Below are positions 62,604 through 64,000 of a stretch of 64,000 bases of DNA, piece after piece. This stretch comes from Rallus limicola (Eukaryota; Chordata; Aves; Gruiformes; Rallidae). Location: contig JAKCOZ010000041.1 of NCBI GenBank assembly GCA_022605955.1, positions 4,018,501 through 4,082,500 on the forward strand. Reading direction: 5' to 3'. Each line of letters opens with the position of its first letter. Position 1 is the first letter of the stretch. Both the position numbers and the translations under genes were made by a program. Below the pieces are notes generated by a model that was not told the DNA's origin, searched no databases, and saw nothing but the letters and a program-made list of their open reading frames with translations.

Positions 62604-62760
62604 ATTAACACCTTTAATGATCTCCCTCACATTGGTGAGCACCAGGTCCAGCAACATATCGCTACTGGTCAGTCTGTCTAATACTTGGCCTACAAAGTTG
62701 TCATCTGTGGACTCCAGTATCAAATACGAGCAAGATATGGGCAAGAGCAAATAGAGATGC
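62604..62760 (-). mobile_element. CR1-type LINE endonuclease-region fragment
   Basis: The minus strand encodes LESTDDNFVGQVLDRLTSSD followed by MLLDLVLTNVREI. This is the region of CR1 ORF2 around the apurinic-endonuclease domain, where a D-L-hydrophobic-LTN motif occurs. It is the only piece of the endonuclease part of a LINE in the window. Because it is reversed relative to the adjoining CR1 3' end, the two are separate or rearranged insertions. Confidence 0.65.
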
Positions 62761-62889
62761 AAACATTTGGATTTGTGTTGGAACAGAATAGCCATACACA
62801 ACAGTTCTGCAATACAGTGTGCCTATAAGACAAAGTTTTCACTTGAAAAATCTCTTTCTACCCCATCAATTAATTATTTTCTCTCCTAG

Positions 62890-62995
62890 TAAGAAAGAGA
62901 GACAAATTCCTTACTGGAACAAGTGCACAGATTGCATAGAGAGGTGTTTGTTTAATTGCAAAAACTGTATGGACATCCCAGAAGGCAAAGTGCCT
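62890..62995 (+). other. Candidate exon, cysteine-rich
   Basis: An excellent acceptor (taattattttctctcctag) and a good donor (aagtgcct then gtaaga) frame 106 bp. One frame is open: KKERQIPYWNKCTDCIERC followed by LFNCKNCMDIPEGKVP, with cysteines spaced C-x2-C-x3-C-x3-C-x2-C. It needs one base at its start, which does not match the end phase of the exon at 60636-60730, so an unseen exon would have to lie between them. The frame also stays open across both splice sites, which weakens the case. Confidence 0.25.
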
Positions 62996-64000
62996 GTAAG
63001 AACAGATTTGTTGTTATTTGTCATTTTGGACAATTCATCAGGAAATGGAGCTTTTTCCCTTGTGTTTTTGTTTCACTTTATGCATTCATTATGATACCAA
63101 ATGAATATAAAACATTTTGCATCCCCTCATCTAATTGTGTTTAGATTTCAGTCCGTTTTAATCAAGGCATTTTCACCCAGTACATAACTCCCTCAGTAGC
63201 AGTTCTAGTTAGAAAGAGGAGATGACTGGTTCCTACATACAAGGCTACTTTCATAATGATCTGTGGAGATGTCGCTTTTCATCTACTGCCCTTTGATAAG
63301 AAAGCAGATATTTCCCACTCAGCTGATTAAAACTGAGTGACTGCATAATCGTACAATAATCTCATCTATTACTCAAACAAAATGGTTACCTACTGCATCA
63401 CAGTGGTTAATAAGGAAAAAAAGTCTCCTTTCCATGTGGAGTTTCTATGCATTGACTGTTCTACCCTATTTATTTCATGGTTAAGTTACACAGGAAGATT
63501 CCTCTGCCATCATGTTTTTCTCTATAGTAACACCACCACCAGCTGGAAGCATTTTATGCTGTCTACAGTTGACACCACAATTTGGTAAAGGTAAGATGAC
63601 TTCAGATCACTACAGTACTCTGAGACAACTATAGTTGGCCCATCTTACACTGCATTGTTTTCAGAAGCCCCTGGAAAAAAGTAATCTAAGAAGCATAGCT
63701 ATTGTTTTTCTAAAGACACCACATTATTATTTCCTTGTGGTCAAGTTCTCCCAGAGAAGTCACTAGAATAAGTCAAAACCAGCAAAGTCATGGGGATTCA
63801 GATACTGCACAGTGATGAGACCTATTGGTAAGATTTTCCCCCACAGCCAGGGTAGTATCCATATCCTTTAGTAGTATCTGGGCTCAGGTGACCTATTTAG
63901 ATGGTCCTATTTACAAAATGAAGATGCAATTATTATTTTTTCTGAGAAACACTTTGCATTTCCAAACAGAAAGACAGGGGAGAGACATTTCTTCTCTCAT
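62996..64000. other. No gene recognised
   Basis: Unique sequence to the end of the window. A strong acceptor (atgtttttctctatag) and a donor (tggtaaag then gtaaga) frame 63528-63590 with one open frame (TPPPAGSILCCLQLTPQF), but its phase does not join the neighbouring candidates and it is short. Confidence 0.4.

Overview
This window is vertebrate nuclear DNA, almost certainly from a bird. The evidence is repeated copies of chicken-repeat-1 (CR1) LINEs, recognisable by their 3' block (for example ggtcccttccaaccca followed by attctatgatt), and several avian-type endogenous retrovirus LTRs. The sequence is AT-rich. I see no operons, bacterial genes, CRISPR arrays, rRNA or convincing tRNA genes. 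Most open frames are short chance ORFs.

Layout. 1-15935 is mostly single-copy sequence with an ancient CR1/L3-like piece (about 3585-3845), a minus-strand CR1 with a 134-codon open tail (4706-5222), and candidate splice-bounded exons at 175-317 and 6728-6873. 15936-23585 holds an ancient tRNA-derived SINE, two more candidate exons, a possible solo LTR (about 20356-20715), and a near-perfect inverted repeat with 109-bp arms (21195-21551). 23590-28711 has CR1 copies on both strands. 32636-36000 contains a truncated LTR and then an LTR with a decayed lysine-tRNA primer-binding site and broken gag. 37171-43260 has a CR1, a possible MIR, a second LTR of the same family, and a possible LINE ORF1 coiled-coil remnant. 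46319-46500 is a minus-strand LTR piece. 51238-62760 is dotted with CR1 fragments, including an inverted pair near 62.6 kb, and candidate exons lie at 60636-60730 and 62890-62995.

No complete host gene can be named. A few segments have strong splice signals on both sides and an open frame whose peptide looks like real protein (best: 175-317 and 60636-60730, plus strand). They could be exons of one or more genes with large introns. Such coincidences also occur by chance several times in 64 kb per strand, and minus-strand candidates turned up too, so confidence is low. The most distinctive unexplained structure is the 109-bp inverted repeat at 21.2-21.55 kb.
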